64,000 nucleotides of DNA from Propioniferax innocua (GCF_006716235.1 NZ_VFOR01000004.1:30145-94144), one strand, 5' to 3'; shown: positions 29,339 through 38,303, counted from the first letter of the stretch. Made by a program: numbers and translations. The notes: generated by a model from the sequence alone, not told the origin.

Positions 29339-30780
29339 AGTACGACGAGGTCGGCCGGCAGATCCACGATGCCGTGGGCGGGGCCGACAACATCTCCTCA
29401 TTCACCAACTGCATGACTCGACTCCGCGTGAGCGTCCACGACACCGACAAGGTCGACGTCGAACGCCTCAAGGAACTCGACGGGGTGATGGGCGTGGTGC
29501 CCGGCTCCCAGACACAGATCGTCGTCGGCCCCGGCCACGCCGAAAGGCTGCGTCAGGCCTTCGCGAAGGTCAGCGGCATCGAGCCGGATCCGGAGGTCGA
29601 CGACGACACCGATGCGGCGGATCGCGACGTGGCCGCCGAGACCAAGGCCGCCGTGAAATCGCACCAGACCACCGGCATCCACGCGATGTTCCGGCACATC
29701 GGCAACATCTTCGTCCCCATCATCCCGGGCTTCATCGCCTGCGGGCTCGTCCTCGCCATCGCGAACATCTGGAAGCTGGCAGATCCGGCCATCGCCGAGA
29801 ACGCCTGGTATCTCGCGTTCGCCGGCATCGGCGGCATCGTCGTGGGTGGACTCAACTTTCTGGTCGGCATGAACACCGCCAAAGAGTTCGGCGGAACGCC
29901 GGTGCTCGGTTTCATCGCAGGCGGTGTGCCGTTCCTCGAACAGATGGCGGGGGTCGTCGAAACCGCTCCCGATGGCTCGGAGATTCCGATCCAACAACTC
30001 AGCGTCCCTCTCTTCGGAACCCTGAGCCCGGGTCTGGGCGGCGTCATCGGCGTCATCGTCACCGCATGGATCTTCACGGTCATCGAGAAGAAACTGCGCA
30101 CGTTCGTGCCTGCGGTACTGGATCTGTTCGTGGTGCCGATCGTCACCGTTCTCGCCGGTTCCCTGCTCTGCGTGTTCGTGATCATGCCGATATCGGCGCT
30201 CGTGATGAAGGGGCTCACCTGGCTTCTGGTCGACTTCGCACTGCAGCAGGGAGGCATCATCGGCGGCTTCCTCATGGCCAGCCTCTTCCTGCCCATGGTG
30301 ATGCTCGGCGTCCATCAGGGTCTCACCCCAGTCCATGCCGAACTCATCACCCAGCATGGGTTCACCATGCTCCTCCCCATCCTCGCGATGGCCGGAGCGG
30401 GTCAGGTCGGCATGGCGATCGGCGTCTATCTGCGCACCAGGAACGACAAGCTCCGCAAAGTCATCCGCGGCGCCTTCCCCGTCGGTGTCCTGGGCATCGG
30501 CGAACCGCTCATCTACGGCGTCTCACTGCCCCTGGTCTACCCGTTCATCACTGCCTGCCTCGGCGCCGGTTTCGGCGGCGCCTTTGTTGCTTTCGGCATA
30601 CAGCAGGGCGGCGACTTCGGGGCCCAGGCACTCGGTCTGTCGGGAGTCCTCATGGTTCCGGTGCTCAGCGCCGGCGGGTGGATGTGGTACCTGGGCGGCT
30701 GGCTGATCTCCGTGGTGATGGGATTCGTACTGACCTACATGTTCGGGTTCAAGGAGAAGATGGCCGACCGGATCATGTGA
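29335..30780 (+). CDS. murP: PTS system MurNAc-specific EIIBC component
   Basis: Imports and 6-phosphorylates N-acetylmuramic acid (or a muramyl disaccharide). 481 residues. The N-terminal EIIB domain has the phospho-Cys26 in SSFTNCMTRLRV. After an Asp/Glu-rich linker (about 85-105) the EIIC membrane domain starts (VPIIPGFIACGLVLAIANIW) and contains GFIAGGVPFLEQ and the GEPLIYGVSLPLVYPFI substrate-site loop. There is no EIIA domain, as in E. coli MurP, which borrows the glucose EIIA. The start ATG (29335) overlaps the murQ stop. Confidence 0.92.
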   Translation: MKYDEVGRQIHDAVGGADNISSFTNCMTRLRVSVHDTDKVDVERLKELDGVMGVVPGSQTQIVVGPGHAERLRQAFAKVSGIEPDPEVDDDTDAADRDVAAETKAAVKSHQTTGIHAMFRHIGNIFVPIIPGFIACGLVLAIANIWKLADPAIAENAWYLAFAGIGGIVVGGLNFLVGMNTAKEFGGTPVLGFIAGGVPFLEQMAGVVETAPDGSEIPIQQLSVPLFGTLSPGLGGVIGVIVTAWIFTVIEKKLRTFVPAVLDLFVVPIVTVLAGSLLCVFVIMPISALVMKGLTWLLVDFALQQGGIIGGFLMASLFLPMVMLGVHQGLTPVHAELITQHGFTMLLPILAMAGAGQVGMAIGVYLRTRNDKLRKVIRGAFPVGVLGIGEPLIYGVSLPLVYPFITACLGAGFGGAFVAFGIQQGGDFGAQALGLSGVLMVPVLSAGGWMWYLGGWLISVVMGFVLTYMFGFKEKMADRIM

Positions 30781-30795
30781 CGCAGAGGAGCTCCC

Positions 30796-31836
30796 ATGCT
30801 GTTCTCCATCTACCCCACCGACCCACCCGATGTTCGTGCAGCAGTGGTCGACCAAGCCCGACGGTTGGCGTCCGAACCGACACTGTTCACCTCGCTGCAC
30901 ATCCCCGAGGCCGATGCGCTCGAAGAGTTCCTCGACGAGTTGGCGTCGTTGCACCGAGACATCGGCGCGACGTTCTGGGCAGACGTCTCACCAGCGACCC
31001 TGGAACGATTTGGTCTGGGTGTCGACGACCTTGACGACCTCGCCGCTAAGGGAGTCATGGGACTGCGGATCGACTACGGTTTCGACACTTCGGACATCGC
31101 GCGAATAGCCGCCACTGGCCTTTCGATCGCGCTCAATGCAAGTACCGTCACCGCCGAGGAGCTCGACCGGTGCGCCGAATTCGACGTGACCGGTTGGCAC
31201 AACTACTACCCGCGGCCCGAGACGGGGCTGTCGGTGGAGCACTTCCTGAACCAGACCTCGTTGTTCCGTGAACGTGGTCTTCCGGTTCTGGCGTTCATCC
31301 CCGGGGAGGTCACGCAGCGGGCTCCACTTCACCGCGGATTGCCCACCCTCGAAGCCCAGCGTCATGTGAATGCTTGGGTGAACTGGATGCGGTTGCAGCG
31401 GCTGGCCCCGGGCATCGACGTGGTGTGTGCAGAGGGGACCGTCCGCGACGAGCATCTGGAGTGGATCGAACGCTTCCAGGACACCGGAGAACTGACGCTT
31501 CCGCTTTCGGAGCTCGCCCCCGGAGCCCGCTATCTCCTTGACCAGCCGTGGTGCCTTCGAGCAGAGCAGAGTGACATCTCCCAGCGGCTGGAGGGCACCC
31601 GCGGCCGCGCTCTGGACGACCATCTTCCCCATGGGCCGCAGCGTCGCGTGGGGGCGCTGCAGATGGATGGCCCGGCGTGGAAGCGCTACGCCGGTGAAGT
31701 GCATCTGATGACCACCGTGCGACCCGTGGACCCCGACCAGTTCTGCATCGGACAGGTGGCGTCACCGTACGTGGACGTGGTGCCCGAGTTACGAGGACGG
31801 GACTGCGTGCGGTTCGTCCAATGGCCAAGCGTGTGA
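30796..31836 (+). CDS. mupG: MupG-type 6-phospho-N-acetylmuramidase (DUF871 family)
   Basis: 346-residue protein with an N-terminal TIM barrel and a C-terminal small beta domain (break at about 235). The opening MLFSIYP, then TSLHIPEA, the ADVSPATLERFG and LRIDYGF segments, NASTVTAEEL and WHNYYPRPETGLS are typical of the DUF871/MupG group. S. aureus MupG cleaves MurNAc-6P-GlcNAc inside the cell before MurQ acts. It is 15 bp downstream of murP in the same operon, behind GAGGAG, which strongly supports this role over an unknown one. Confidence 0.85.
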   Translation: MLFSIYPTDPPDVRAAVVDQARRLASEPTLFTSLHIPEADALEEFLDELASLHRDIGATFWADVSPATLERFGLGVDDLDDLAAKGVMGLRIDYGFDTSDIARIAATGLSIALNASTVTAEELDRCAEFDVTGWHNYYPRPETGLSVEHFLNQTSLFRERGLPVLAFIPGEVTQRAPLHRGLPTLEAQRHVNAWVNWMRLQRLAPGIDVVCAEGTVRDEHLEWIERFQDTGELTLPLSELAPGARYLLDQPWCLRAEQSDISQRLEGTRGRALDDHLPHGPQRRVGALQMDGPAWKRYAGEVHLMTTVRPVDPDQFCIGQVASPYVDVVPELRGRDCVRFVQWPSV

Positions 31837-31888
31837 TCTGAGGCCGCGCCCCGTTTCGGCAGCGCCGTCAGTCGGGCGACACGGCACG

Positions 31889-31977
31889 GTGACCACAACC
31901 GACCACTCGATTCCGCCGATGGTGGAGAAACCCTTCACCCACGTACACCATGCGAACCGAGTGGTCACTTGTGGACA
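31889..31977. repeat. CCACAAC palindromic repeat, copy B1
   Basis: The left arm begins GTGACCACAACCGACCACTC and the right arm ends GAGTGGTCACTTGTGGAC, about 80% paired over 21 bp. The interior has a GATGGTG/CACCAT pairing. With copy B2 it fills the 415-bp gap between mupG and the aminotransferase, which otherwise holds no gene. Confidence 0.7.
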
Positions 31978-32042
31978 TGTTCGGGTCAACCCCAAACACG
32001 GCATCGACACCAGCAATCACGCCCCAAGCCATGACCCCAAGG

Positions 32043-32132
32043 GTGGCCACAACCTCCCAGCGGATTCTCTCCAAGTGGCCCGCACCCCATTCCCACGACG
32101 GCCCGATGAAACGACTGGGAACTTGTGGTCAC
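32043..32132. repeat. CCACAAC palindromic repeat, copy B2
   Basis: Left arm GTGGCCACAACCTCCCAG, right arm CTGGGAACTTGTGGTCAC. It follows copy B1 by 65 bp, so two elements sit in tandem. Arms differ from each other at about four positions, more decayed than copies A and C. Confidence 0.65.
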
Positions 32133-32251
32133 CCGGTGTTCGGCACATTGCCACAAGACCACCCCAGCCCCACGCGGTCACTCCTCGGCAGGGTCTGCCA
32201 AGATTCACCGGCCCCTCCTCAACGCAGGTGCGCTCTGGTTACCCTGCTGCC

Positions 32252-33355
32252 ATGACGTTCTCTCAGCCCTTGGTCGCCCGGCACCTCTTCGGCCCCGGGC
32301 CCGGAAACCCTTACCCCGAGGCCACCGCCGCCCTCGGACACCCACTGCTGGGACACCTCGACCCTGCTTTTCTCGCGCTCATGGACGAGACCTGCGATCA
32401 CCTCCGCCAGGTGTGGGGGACGCAGAATCGCCGAACCCTCCCCCTGTCGGCCACCGGCTCGGCCGGTATGGAGGCCGGTTTCGTCAACACCGTGGAGCCC
32501 GGCGACGTGGTGGTCGTCGGCGTGAACGGTCTCTTCGGGCAGCGCATGTGTGATGTGGCCGCTCGTTGTGGCGCCGAGGTGATCCCGGTGGAGTTCGACT
32601 GGGGCACGCCGGTCGACCCACAGCGTCTTGCCGATGCCCATCCGAACCCCAAGGTGATCGCCGCGGTGCACGCCGAGACCAGTACCGGTGTGCGCTCGGA
32701 CATCAAGGCCCTCGGCGAACTCAAGGACGACGCCCTGCTGCTGGTGGATGCCGTGACCGCGATCGGCGGTATCGAGCTCAAGGCCGATGACTGGGGCATC
32801 GACGTGGGCTACGCGGGCACCCAGAAGTGTCTCGGCGTACCCCCGGGCCTGGCGCCATTCACCATCAGCGAGCGCGCTTGGGAACGACGCGTGCAGAAAC
32901 CGCAGTCGTGGTACCTCGATCTCGGTCTGCTCGGCGGCTACCTCGATTCCGATGGGACCGGCGGTGGCCGCACCTATCATCACACTGCTCCAACGGCCAT
33001 GGTCGCGGCCCTTCACGCCGGCCTCGAGCGGATCCTCGCCGAGGGCCTGGACGCCGTGATCGCTCGCCACGCGAAGGCCGGGCGTCTCCTTCAGGAAGGT
33101 CTGCAGGAGATGGGCCTGGAACTGTTTGCCCAAGAGGGATCGCGCCTGCCTGACCTGACCACGGTCAAGGTCCCCGAGGGCGTCGACGCCGGGGCCGTCC
33201 GGGGTGAACTGCTGGAGCGGTTCAACATCGAGATCGGCGCGGGCGCAGGAAAATTCGCCAAGTCCGTCTGGCGTATCGGCCTCATGGGCCCGAATGCCAG
33301 TGAGGACAGCGCAGAGCTCGTACTGGCCGCACTGAGGGCCGTCCTGAAACGTTGA
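32252..33355 (+). CDS. Class V aminotransferase (alanine/serine-glyoxylate aminotransferase family)
   Basis: PLP aminotransferase of 367 residues from ATG 32252. N-terminal HLFGPGPGNPYPEATAAL is the usual start of alanine- and serine-glyoxylate aminotransferases. Cofactor residues lie in LSATGSAGMEAG, HAETSTGVRSDI, LLVDAVTAIGG (Asp) and AGTQKCLGVPPGL with Lys192. The C-terminal substrate Arg is in KSVWRIGLMGPNA. Donor and acceptor cannot be told from sequence; photorespiratory-type, purine-related and phosphoserine-like roles are all known in the family. The frame is open farther upstream, but only because it runs through the repeat region. Confidence 0.85.
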   Translation: MTFSQPLVARHLFGPGPGNPYPEATAALGHPLLGHLDPAFLALMDETCDHLRQVWGTQNRRTLPLSATGSAGMEAGFVNTVEPGDVVVVGVNGLFGQRMCDVAARCGAEVIPVEFDWGTPVDPQRLADAHPNPKVIAAVHAETSTGVRSDIKALGELKDDALLLVDAVTAIGGIELKADDWGIDVGYAGTQKCLGVPPGLAPFTISERAWERRVQKPQSWYLDLGLLGGYLDSDGTGGGRTYHHTAPTAMVAALHAGLERILAEGLDAVIARHAKAGRLLQEGLQEMGLELFAQEGSRLPDLTTVKVPEGVDAGAVRGELLERFNIEIGAGAGKFAKSVWRIGLMGPNASEDSAELVLAALRAVLKR

Positions 33356-33454
33356 TCCCAAGGAAAGGCTGACATAGGCGGCGATGTGGCGCCGGAGGAG
33401 TTGCCCCGTCGCCTGTCCGGTGACCCCGTAGGTCAGCGGCCACGGAGAAGTTGA

Positions 33455-33679
33455 ATCCCATCCGGCATCGTCAATGGCGGCAGCACCAAGGCCGACTACC
33501 CCTACGGCAACGCCGAAGCCCCCTCTGCCGACGAGGGCCACTCCGATGAGCGTCAGTTGGCCGACGGTGAATGCGCCACCGGCCGCATCGCCTTCAAGCC
33601 CGCTCAGGACATCGACCCGACCACCGTGCAGTATGAATCCTCGCTCGGCGACTTCGCCGAATGGCGCCTCTGGCACTGA
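33455..33679 (+). pseudogene. Truncated copy of the small secreted Cys-pair protein family
   Basis: An open frame of 74 codons after a stop at 33452-33454 ends DGECATGRIAFKP then YESSLGDFAEWRLWH. This matches the C-terminal halves of the intact proteins at 42316 and 42996 (DGECAEGNLLFF, YESSLGDSAQWQILV). The signal peptide and the first conserved half are gone and no start codon is placed correctly. It is a 5'-truncated remnant sitting between the aminotransferase gene and a strong terminator. The surrounding 33356-33454 has nothing recognisable. Confidence 0.75.
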
Positions 33680-33699
33680 ACCCGGATCTCGCAAGCAAA

Positions 33700-33738
33700 G
33701 GCGAAGGGGGGCTGACCGATCGGCCAGCCCCCTTCGCC
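33700..33738. terminator. Strong hairpin terminator
   Basis: GGCGAAGGGGG(G)CTG pairs with CAGCCCCCTTCGCC around a short loop, 21 bp past the pseudogene stop. It would also serve minus-strand transcription from the tRNA-Gly side. Confidence 0.7.
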
Positions 33739-33777
33739 ATGAATGATTCAGCGAGCGGACGGTCAATGCCTCGAACT

Positions 33778-33821
33778 GAACGACGGCACTGAATTGAACG
33801 ATGGTCCTGGGCGAACGATGG
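33778..33821. repeat. Three GAACGAyGG direct repeats
   Basis: GAACGACGG at 33778, GAACGATGG at 33796 and GAACGATGG at 33813, with periods of 18 and 17 bp. They lie between the terminator and the 3' end of tRNA-Gly. Confidence 0.45.
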
Positions 33822-33843
33822 CCCGAACAAATGAGGCTCTGAG

Positions 33844-33914
33844 AGCGAGTGACGGGAATCGAACCCGCGTTCTCAGCTTGGGAAGCTGATGTTCTACCAT
33901 TGAACTACACTCGC
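33844..33914 (-). tRNA. tRNA-Gly (anticodon CCC)
   Basis: 71-nt cloverleaf: acceptor GCGAGTG/CACTCGC, D-arm GTTC-AATGGTA-GAAC, anticodon arm TCAGC-TTCCCAA-GCTGA with anticodon CCC, and T-arm GCGGG-TTCGATT-CCCGT. CCA is not encoded. Canonical U33 and A37 are present. Confidence 0.95.
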
Positions 33915-34017
33915 GTGCTCGCCTACGACGACGAGCAGGCCCTGAGTATAGCCCTCTTCGGTCGGCACCAAAAGTTCAGAGCTTTGGCCCTGCGACCTTC
34001 GGCCGCACCGGTAGAAC

Positions 34018-35112
34018 TCAGGCACAGAGATTACGTTCGGTGACTGCGTCGAAGAACTGAACCTCCCCAGAGATCGCCCGTGCATATAGCTTCGCCCCCG
34101 GAGACAAGGTTTCCTTCTTTCCGATACGGACGATGACCCGTTCACCACGGATCGAAGCCCCACGAAGATCTCCACAGGGCTTTGCGTAGGCGAAGTGTTC
34201 CGAACCGAGCCATTCAGTGAGCAGCACCTCGAACTCCAAGGCCCGAGGATCCTCCGGCGACGACAACTCCCATCCATCTGGACGAAGCCCGGCGATGACC
34301 GTTGGGGCTTCCACCTTGATCGGCAGCGGCACCCTGTCCTCACCGATCACGGCATGGCCGGATTCCACGGGAACGTCATCGATCAACGTGACCGGCGGCG
34401 ACCCCATGAACGCGGCGACGAACGTGTTGACCGGACGCTCGTAGAGCTCCTGCGGAGAAGCGACCTGCTGGACCCGCCCCTTGTCGAGGACACAGACGCG
34501 ATCCCCCATCGTCATGGCTTCGGTCTGGTCATGCGTGACGTATATCGTCGTGACCCCCAAGCGCCGCTGCAACGCGGCGATCTCGGTTCGGGTCGAGACC
34601 CGGAGCTTGGCGTCGAGGTTCGACAGGGGCTCATCCATGCAGAACACGCTGGGCTCTCGCACGATGGCTCGCCCCATGGCCACGCGCTGCCGTTGCCCCC
34701 CCGACATGTTCGCCGGGCGACGGTCCAGCAGGTCGTCCAGTTGCAGGATCCTGCTCGCCTCAGCAACCCGCCGCGTTATGTCCGCTTTGGGCACTCTCGC
34801 ATTCTCCAACGCGAAGGCCATGTTTTGCCGCGCTGTCATGTTCGGGTACAGGGCATAGCTCTGGAAGACCATGGCGACATCTCGTTCTCGCGGACGCTTG
34901 CCGACGACGTCAGCCCCTGCGATCCGGATCTCTCCCTCGTCCACGGGCTCCAAACCTGCAACCATGCGCAGGCTCGTGGACTTCCCGCAGCCCGAAGGGC
35001 CAACCAGGACGAGAAACTCCCCATCGTCGATACGCAGGTCCATCGAATCCACGGCCGGGGCCGCCTCTGGGTCGAACCGTCGCGTCGCGCCGAGATACTC
35101 GACTGTTGCCAT
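34018..35112 (-). CDS. ugpC: ABC importer ATP-binding protein (UgpC/MsmK type)
   Basis: 364-residue ATPase of the carbohydrate-uptake CUT1 class. Walker A LVGPSGCGKST (about 38-48), Q-loop MVFQSYALYPNMT, signature NMSGGQRQRVAMGRAI, Walker B VFCMDEPLSNLD and switch IYVTHDQTEAMTMGD. A C-terminal TOBE-type regulatory domain (about 240-364) follows, including VIAGLRPDGWEL and LGSEHFAYA. It is last of four genes (permease, permease, binding protein, ATPase), starting 23 bp after the binding-protein stop. Substrate inference rests on the binding protein. Confidence 0.85.
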   Translation of the reverse strand: MATVEYLGATRRFDPEAAPAVDSMDLRIDDGEFLVLVGPSGCGKSTSLRMVAGLEPVDEGEIRIAGADVVGKRPRERDVAMVFQSYALYPNMTARQNMAFALENARVPKADITRRVAEASRILQLDDLLDRRPANMSGGQRQRVAMGRAIVREPSVFCMDEPLSNLDAKLRVSTRTEIAALQRRLGVTTIYVTHDQTEAMTMGDRVCVLDKGRVQQVASPQELYERPVNTFVAAFMGSPPVTLIDDVPVESGHAVIGEDRVPLPIKVEAPTVIAGLRPDGWELSSPEDPRALEFEVLLTEWLGSEHFAYAKPCGDLRGASIRGERVIVRIGKKETLSPGAKLYARAISGEVQFFDAVTERNLCA

Positions 35113-35135
35113 GGTCTTCCTTCGCTTCCTCGTGA

Positions 35136-36425
35136 TCAGAGCTTGGGCTCGATGTCCCGTTCGTAGACTTCTTGGGACTGCTTCTGCAGTTCCTCGAAGA
35201 TCTTCTCCACATCCTCGCCACCGGTGGTGATGCGGTCCAGCCCCTCACCGATGCGGTCGCCACCACCGGGCAGGAAGCAACGGGCGTAATCTTGGCTCTG
35301 GGTGTTCTCAGCCAGCTGGTCGATAGCAGTCTGGGCCCGCGGCTCATCCTTCAGGTAGGCCTGCTCATCGGGATGCTCCAAGGCCGACTTGCGGACAGGC
35401 ATGTATCCGGTCGCCTGCGAGAAGGTCACGGTGTTGTCCTGATTCGTGGCGAACTCCACGAACTTCATGGCCGAGGCCTTGCGCTCGTCATCGATCTTGT
35501 TCGTGATGGCCAACCCGGCCCCACCAGTGGGACAGCCCGGCTTGGGCCCGGGAAGGTAGGCGGTGTCGAACTCGATGGCCGCCTGCTCCTTGAGCCCGCC
35601 CAACGAACCGGTCGACTCCAGGAGTGCGCCGGCCAGTCCTGTACCGAACTCGTTGGTCGGGTCCGCGGTGATCTTGATATGCCCCTTGTTCACCTGCTCG
35701 GCCAAGAACCTTCCGGCCTCGAGAGACTTGTCGTCAGTGAACGCCATGTCCCATTCCTTGGAGTAGCTTCCTCCGAAGGTCCAGATCATTCCCTGGAAAT
35801 ACCAATCCAAGTAGTTCGAGCCGTCCGGCACAACCAATGGCGCGACATCGGGATTGTCCTTGAGAAGCTTGGCAGCCATCTCATCGAACTCGTCCCACGT
35901 GGTCGGTGCGCCATCCAAGCCGGCCTTCTCCCACAGCTCACTGTTGAAGTAGAACAGGGGCGTCGAGCGGGAATACGGCAATCCGTAATGCTTGCCCTCG
36001 AAGACGTAGTCTTCACGCAACGTGTCGACGTAATCGTCGGAGTCGACCTTGCCCGAGGACCACAGCTCGTCCATGGGTGTGATCGCCTCATTGAGAGCAA
36101 GCGGAAACCACGTCACGTCGGAGGCCACGACGATGTCGGGGACGTCTCCACCGGCCAACTGGGCATTGAACTTCTGGGCGAGCTCTTCGTAGTCCGAGCC
36201 GCCGTCGATGAGCTCCACCGAGTATTCGGGGTTCTCTGCGACGAAGGCGTCGATGATCTTTTGCTCCAGGTCCTGCGACTTGCCGGGATGGTTGGACATG
36301 AAACGGATGTTCTTCGGGTCACCGCCTCCAGCGGATGATCCGCCGGTTCCGGCGCAGGAGGTCAGGGTGGCTGCGGCTGCTATGCCACCCACTGTGGTGA
36401 GCAGTGCTCGTCGGGTGATGTGCAC
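35136..36425 (-). CDS. ugpB: ABC importer solute-binding lipoprotein (UgpB-like)
   Basis: 429-residue extracellular lipoprotein. The signal has RRALLTTVGGIAAAATLTSC; the twin Arg and lipobox suggest possible Tat export. The family-1 binding fold shows FNAQLAGGDVPDIVVASD, YGLPYSRSTPLFYFNSELWE, FQGMIWTFGGSY and ATGYMPVRKSA. These resemble the sn-glycerol-3-phosphate binder UgpB more than maltose-type binders. Identity of the ligand (glycerol-3-phosphate or a glycerophosphodiester versus another sugar) is not proven. It is third in the four-gene unit. Confidence 0.65.
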   Translation of the reverse strand: MHITRRALLTTVGGIAAAATLTSCAGTGGSSAGGGDPKNIRFMSNHPGKSQDLEQKIIDAFVAENPEYSVELIDGGSDYEELAQKFNAQLAGGDVPDIVVASDVTWFPLALNEAITPMDELWSSGKVDSDDYVDTLREDYVFEGKHYGLPYSRSTPLFYFNSELWEKAGLDGAPTTWDEFDEMAAKLLKDNPDVAPLVVPDGSNYLDWYFQGMIWTFGGSYSKEWDMAFTDDKSLEAGRFLAEQVNKGHIKITADPTNEFGTGLAGALLESTGSLGGLKEQAAIEFDTAYLPGPKPGCPTGGAGLAITNKIDDERKASAMKFVEFATNQDNTVTFSQATGYMPVRKSALEHPDEQAYLKDEPRAQTAIDQLAENTQSQDYARCFLPGGGDRIGEGLDRITTGGEDVEKIFEELQKQSQEVYERDIEPKL

Positions 36426-36486
36426 GGTTCGGCCTTTCTCATCTGTGATGGAGTTGATGGATGTACTCGGTTGGTCGGGACACGCC

Positions 36487-37347
36487 TCAGCCCTTCACCG
36501 CACCTGCGGTGAGGCCCTTGATCATCTGTTTCTGCAGGAGCAGGAATGCCACGAGGATCGGCAGCATCGTCACGACCGTCCCCGCCATGACCGGCCCCCA
36601 GTTCGTCAACCCTTCGGCTTGCTGCAGAAGGGTCAGGCCGACCGGAAGCGGGGCCACCTTCTCGTTGCTGGCGATGAGGAAGGGCCACAGATACTGATTC
36701 CATTCCGTGACGATCGTGATGATCGTGAACGCGGCCACCGTCGGCCACGACATCGGAAGCACCACACGCCACAGCATCTTCATCGGCGGAGTGCCATCCA
36801 TTCGCGCAGCTTCGATCACCTCGCCGGGAAGCGACATGAAGTGATTACGGAGCAGGTAGGCACCGAACGCCACACCCGCGAGCGGCACGATGATGCCGGC
36901 GAAGCTGTTGGTCCACCCCAATTGGGCCACTAGCGCGAAGTTCGAGATCACCGTGATCTCTTTCGGCACCATCAGCGACGCCAGGATGAACAGGAACGCC
37001 GCGTGACGCCCCGGAAACCTCAGGAAGACCAAGGCATAGGCCGACAGCACACCGAGGACGACCTGGACGACGGTCAGTACTGCGGTGATGAACACAGAGT
37101 TCCGCAGATACTCCCAGAAAGGGACCGCCGTGAAGACCGTGGTGTAGCTGTCGGGGATGATCTCATCGGGAAACCACATGACTGGCTGGGTGTAGATATC
37201 CGGTCGTGGCTTCAGCGAAGTGATGAGCACGAAGTACAGCGGTATGACCACCGTCGCAACCACCACGAGCATGGCGAGATATGCGATCGCCCCACGGAGC
37301 CTGCGGCGGTCGCCTCCGTGGCGGTGGGTTCCTGCATCGTTGTTCAT
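36487..37347 (-). CDS. ugpE: ABC importer permease (UgpE/MalG-like)
   Basis: 286-residue inner-membrane permease with six predicted helices, from IAYLAMLVVVATVVIPLYFV to VVTMLPILVAFLLLQKQMIKG. The coupling EAA loop is EVIEAARMDGTPPMKMLWRV followed by VLPMSWP. The C-terminal LTAGAVKG ending is typical of MalG/UgpE proteins. The start is ATG 37347, overlapping the upstream permease stop (ATGA). Upstream in-frame sequence is an overlap artefact with no conserved residues. Confidence 0.85.
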   Translation of the reverse strand: MNNDAGTHRHGGDRRRLRGAIAYLAMLVVVATVVIPLYFVLITSLKPRPDIYTQPVMWFPDEIIPDSYTTVFTAVPFWEYLRNSVFITAVLTVVQVVLGVLSAYALVFLRFPGRHAAFLFILASLMVPKEITVISNFALVAQLGWTNSFAGIIVPLAGVAFGAYLLRNHFMSLPGEVIEAARMDGTPPMKMLWRVVLPMSWPTVAAFTIITIVTEWNQYLWPFLIASNEKVAPLPVGLTLLQQAEGLTNWGPVMAGTVVTMLPILVAFLLLQKQMIKGLTAGAVKG

Positions 37348-38276
37348 GCTCGCCTCCCTCGCTCCTGGAGAGCGACTTGAACCATCGTGATGACCAGCAG
37401 GATGAGGAACATGATCGTCGCCACGGTCGCGCCATAACCGGCCCGCTGGTTCACGAACGTCTCCTGGTACACCTGAAACACCATCGTGGTGGTGCCTGTG
37501 CCGTAGGGGCCACCACGCGTCATCACGTTGATGATGTCGAAGACCTGAAGCGAATTGAGCATGACCGTCACCGAGAGGAAGAAGGTCGTCGGGCGCAGCT
37601 GCGGGAGCGTCACTCGCCAGAACTTGCGCAGCTGACCGGTCCCGTCGATCTCGGCCGCCTCGTCGAGATCCACACGCCGCGCCTGCAAGGCAGCCAGATA
37701 GATGACGAAGACGTAGCCGACGTTCTTCCACACGTACGTGGCGGTGATCATGAACATCGCCCAACCCGAATGCTTGTAGAAGTTGGGGGCCGCCACGCCC
37801 ACCCGCGCCAACAGATCCTGGACGACGCCGAAGGTCGGGTCGAAGACGAACTGGAACGCGATGCCGATCGCCGCGCCGGAGATCACATAGGGCGCGAAAA
37901 CCAACGATCTCACGACGCCACGCCCGAAGAGCTTTTGATCAAGCAGCAGGGCCAAGCCCAAGCCCAGAGCCATGGACCCGAAAACAGCAACTCCCATGAA
38001 CACCGCCGTGTTCATCAAGATCTGCACCGTGTCGTCTCGCTGGACCCATTCGACGTAGTTTTGCAACCCGACGAAGGTGGCCTGCGGCGAGGAGATGTTC
38101 CACGAGAAGAAGGACAGCCGAATGTTGTCCAAGAGGGGCCGATACGTGAAAATCCCCAGCAGAACGAGGTTGGGTAACAGCAGTGCTACCGCCAGGGCCA
38201 CTTCTGCTCGGCTGTATCGCCGTTCCTGTCTTGCCACGTCCGGTGACGCTAGGAAGGTTCCGTTACCGGTGAGCAT
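37344..38276 (-). CDS. ugpA: ABC importer permease (UgpA/MalF-like)
   Basis: 310-residue permease, partner of the next gene. Helices begin VALAVALLLPNLVLLGIFTY; then PLLDNIRLSFFSW (a strong UgpA-type sequence), FVGLQNYVEW, SLVFAPYVISGAAIGIAF, the EAA loop DLDEAAEIDGTGQLRKFWRV, and FDIINVMTRGGPYGTGTTTM. It is the first gene of the importer operon; order A-E-B-C. The 108 bp upstream hold the likely promoter, including a GTTAAC-containing stretch. Confidence 0.85.
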   Translation of the reverse strand: MLTGNGTFLASPDVARQERRYSRAEVALAVALLLPNLVLLGIFTYRPLLDNIRLSFFSWNISSPQATFVGLQNYVEWVQRDDTVQILMNTAVFMGVAVFGSMALGLGLALLLDQKLFGRGVVRSLVFAPYVISGAAIGIAFQFVFDPTFGVVQDLLARVGVAAPNFYKHSGWAMFMITATYVWKNVGYVFVIYLAALQARRVDLDEAAEIDGTGQLRKFWRVTLPQLRPTTFFLSVTVMLNSLQVFDIINVMTRGGPYGTGTTTMVFQVYQETFVNQRAGYGATVATIMFLILLVITMVQVALQERGRRA

Positions 38277-38281
38277 CCTGA

Positions 38282-38303
38282 AAGTTACACAGGGGTTAAC
38301 CCG
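38282..38303 (-). promoter_or_regulatory. Possible PHO-box-like direct repeat upstream of ugpA
   Basis: On the minus strand GGTTAACCCCT is followed by GTGTAACTTTC, two 11-nt units sharing a G-N-T-N-A-A-C core, ending 6 bp upstream of the ugpA start. Actinobacterial PhoP sites are 11-nt direct repeats, and ugp genes are phosphate-controlled in corynebacteria. Weak match. Confidence 0.25.

Noticed and set aside
31889..32251. N-terminal extension of the aminotransferase frame
   Set aside because: The 121 extra codons cover the palindromic repeats; the family start falls at ATG 32252.
32219..33766. Reverse frame opposite the class V aminotransferase
   Set aside because: No domain, overlaps a full-length conserved enzyme and the repeat region.
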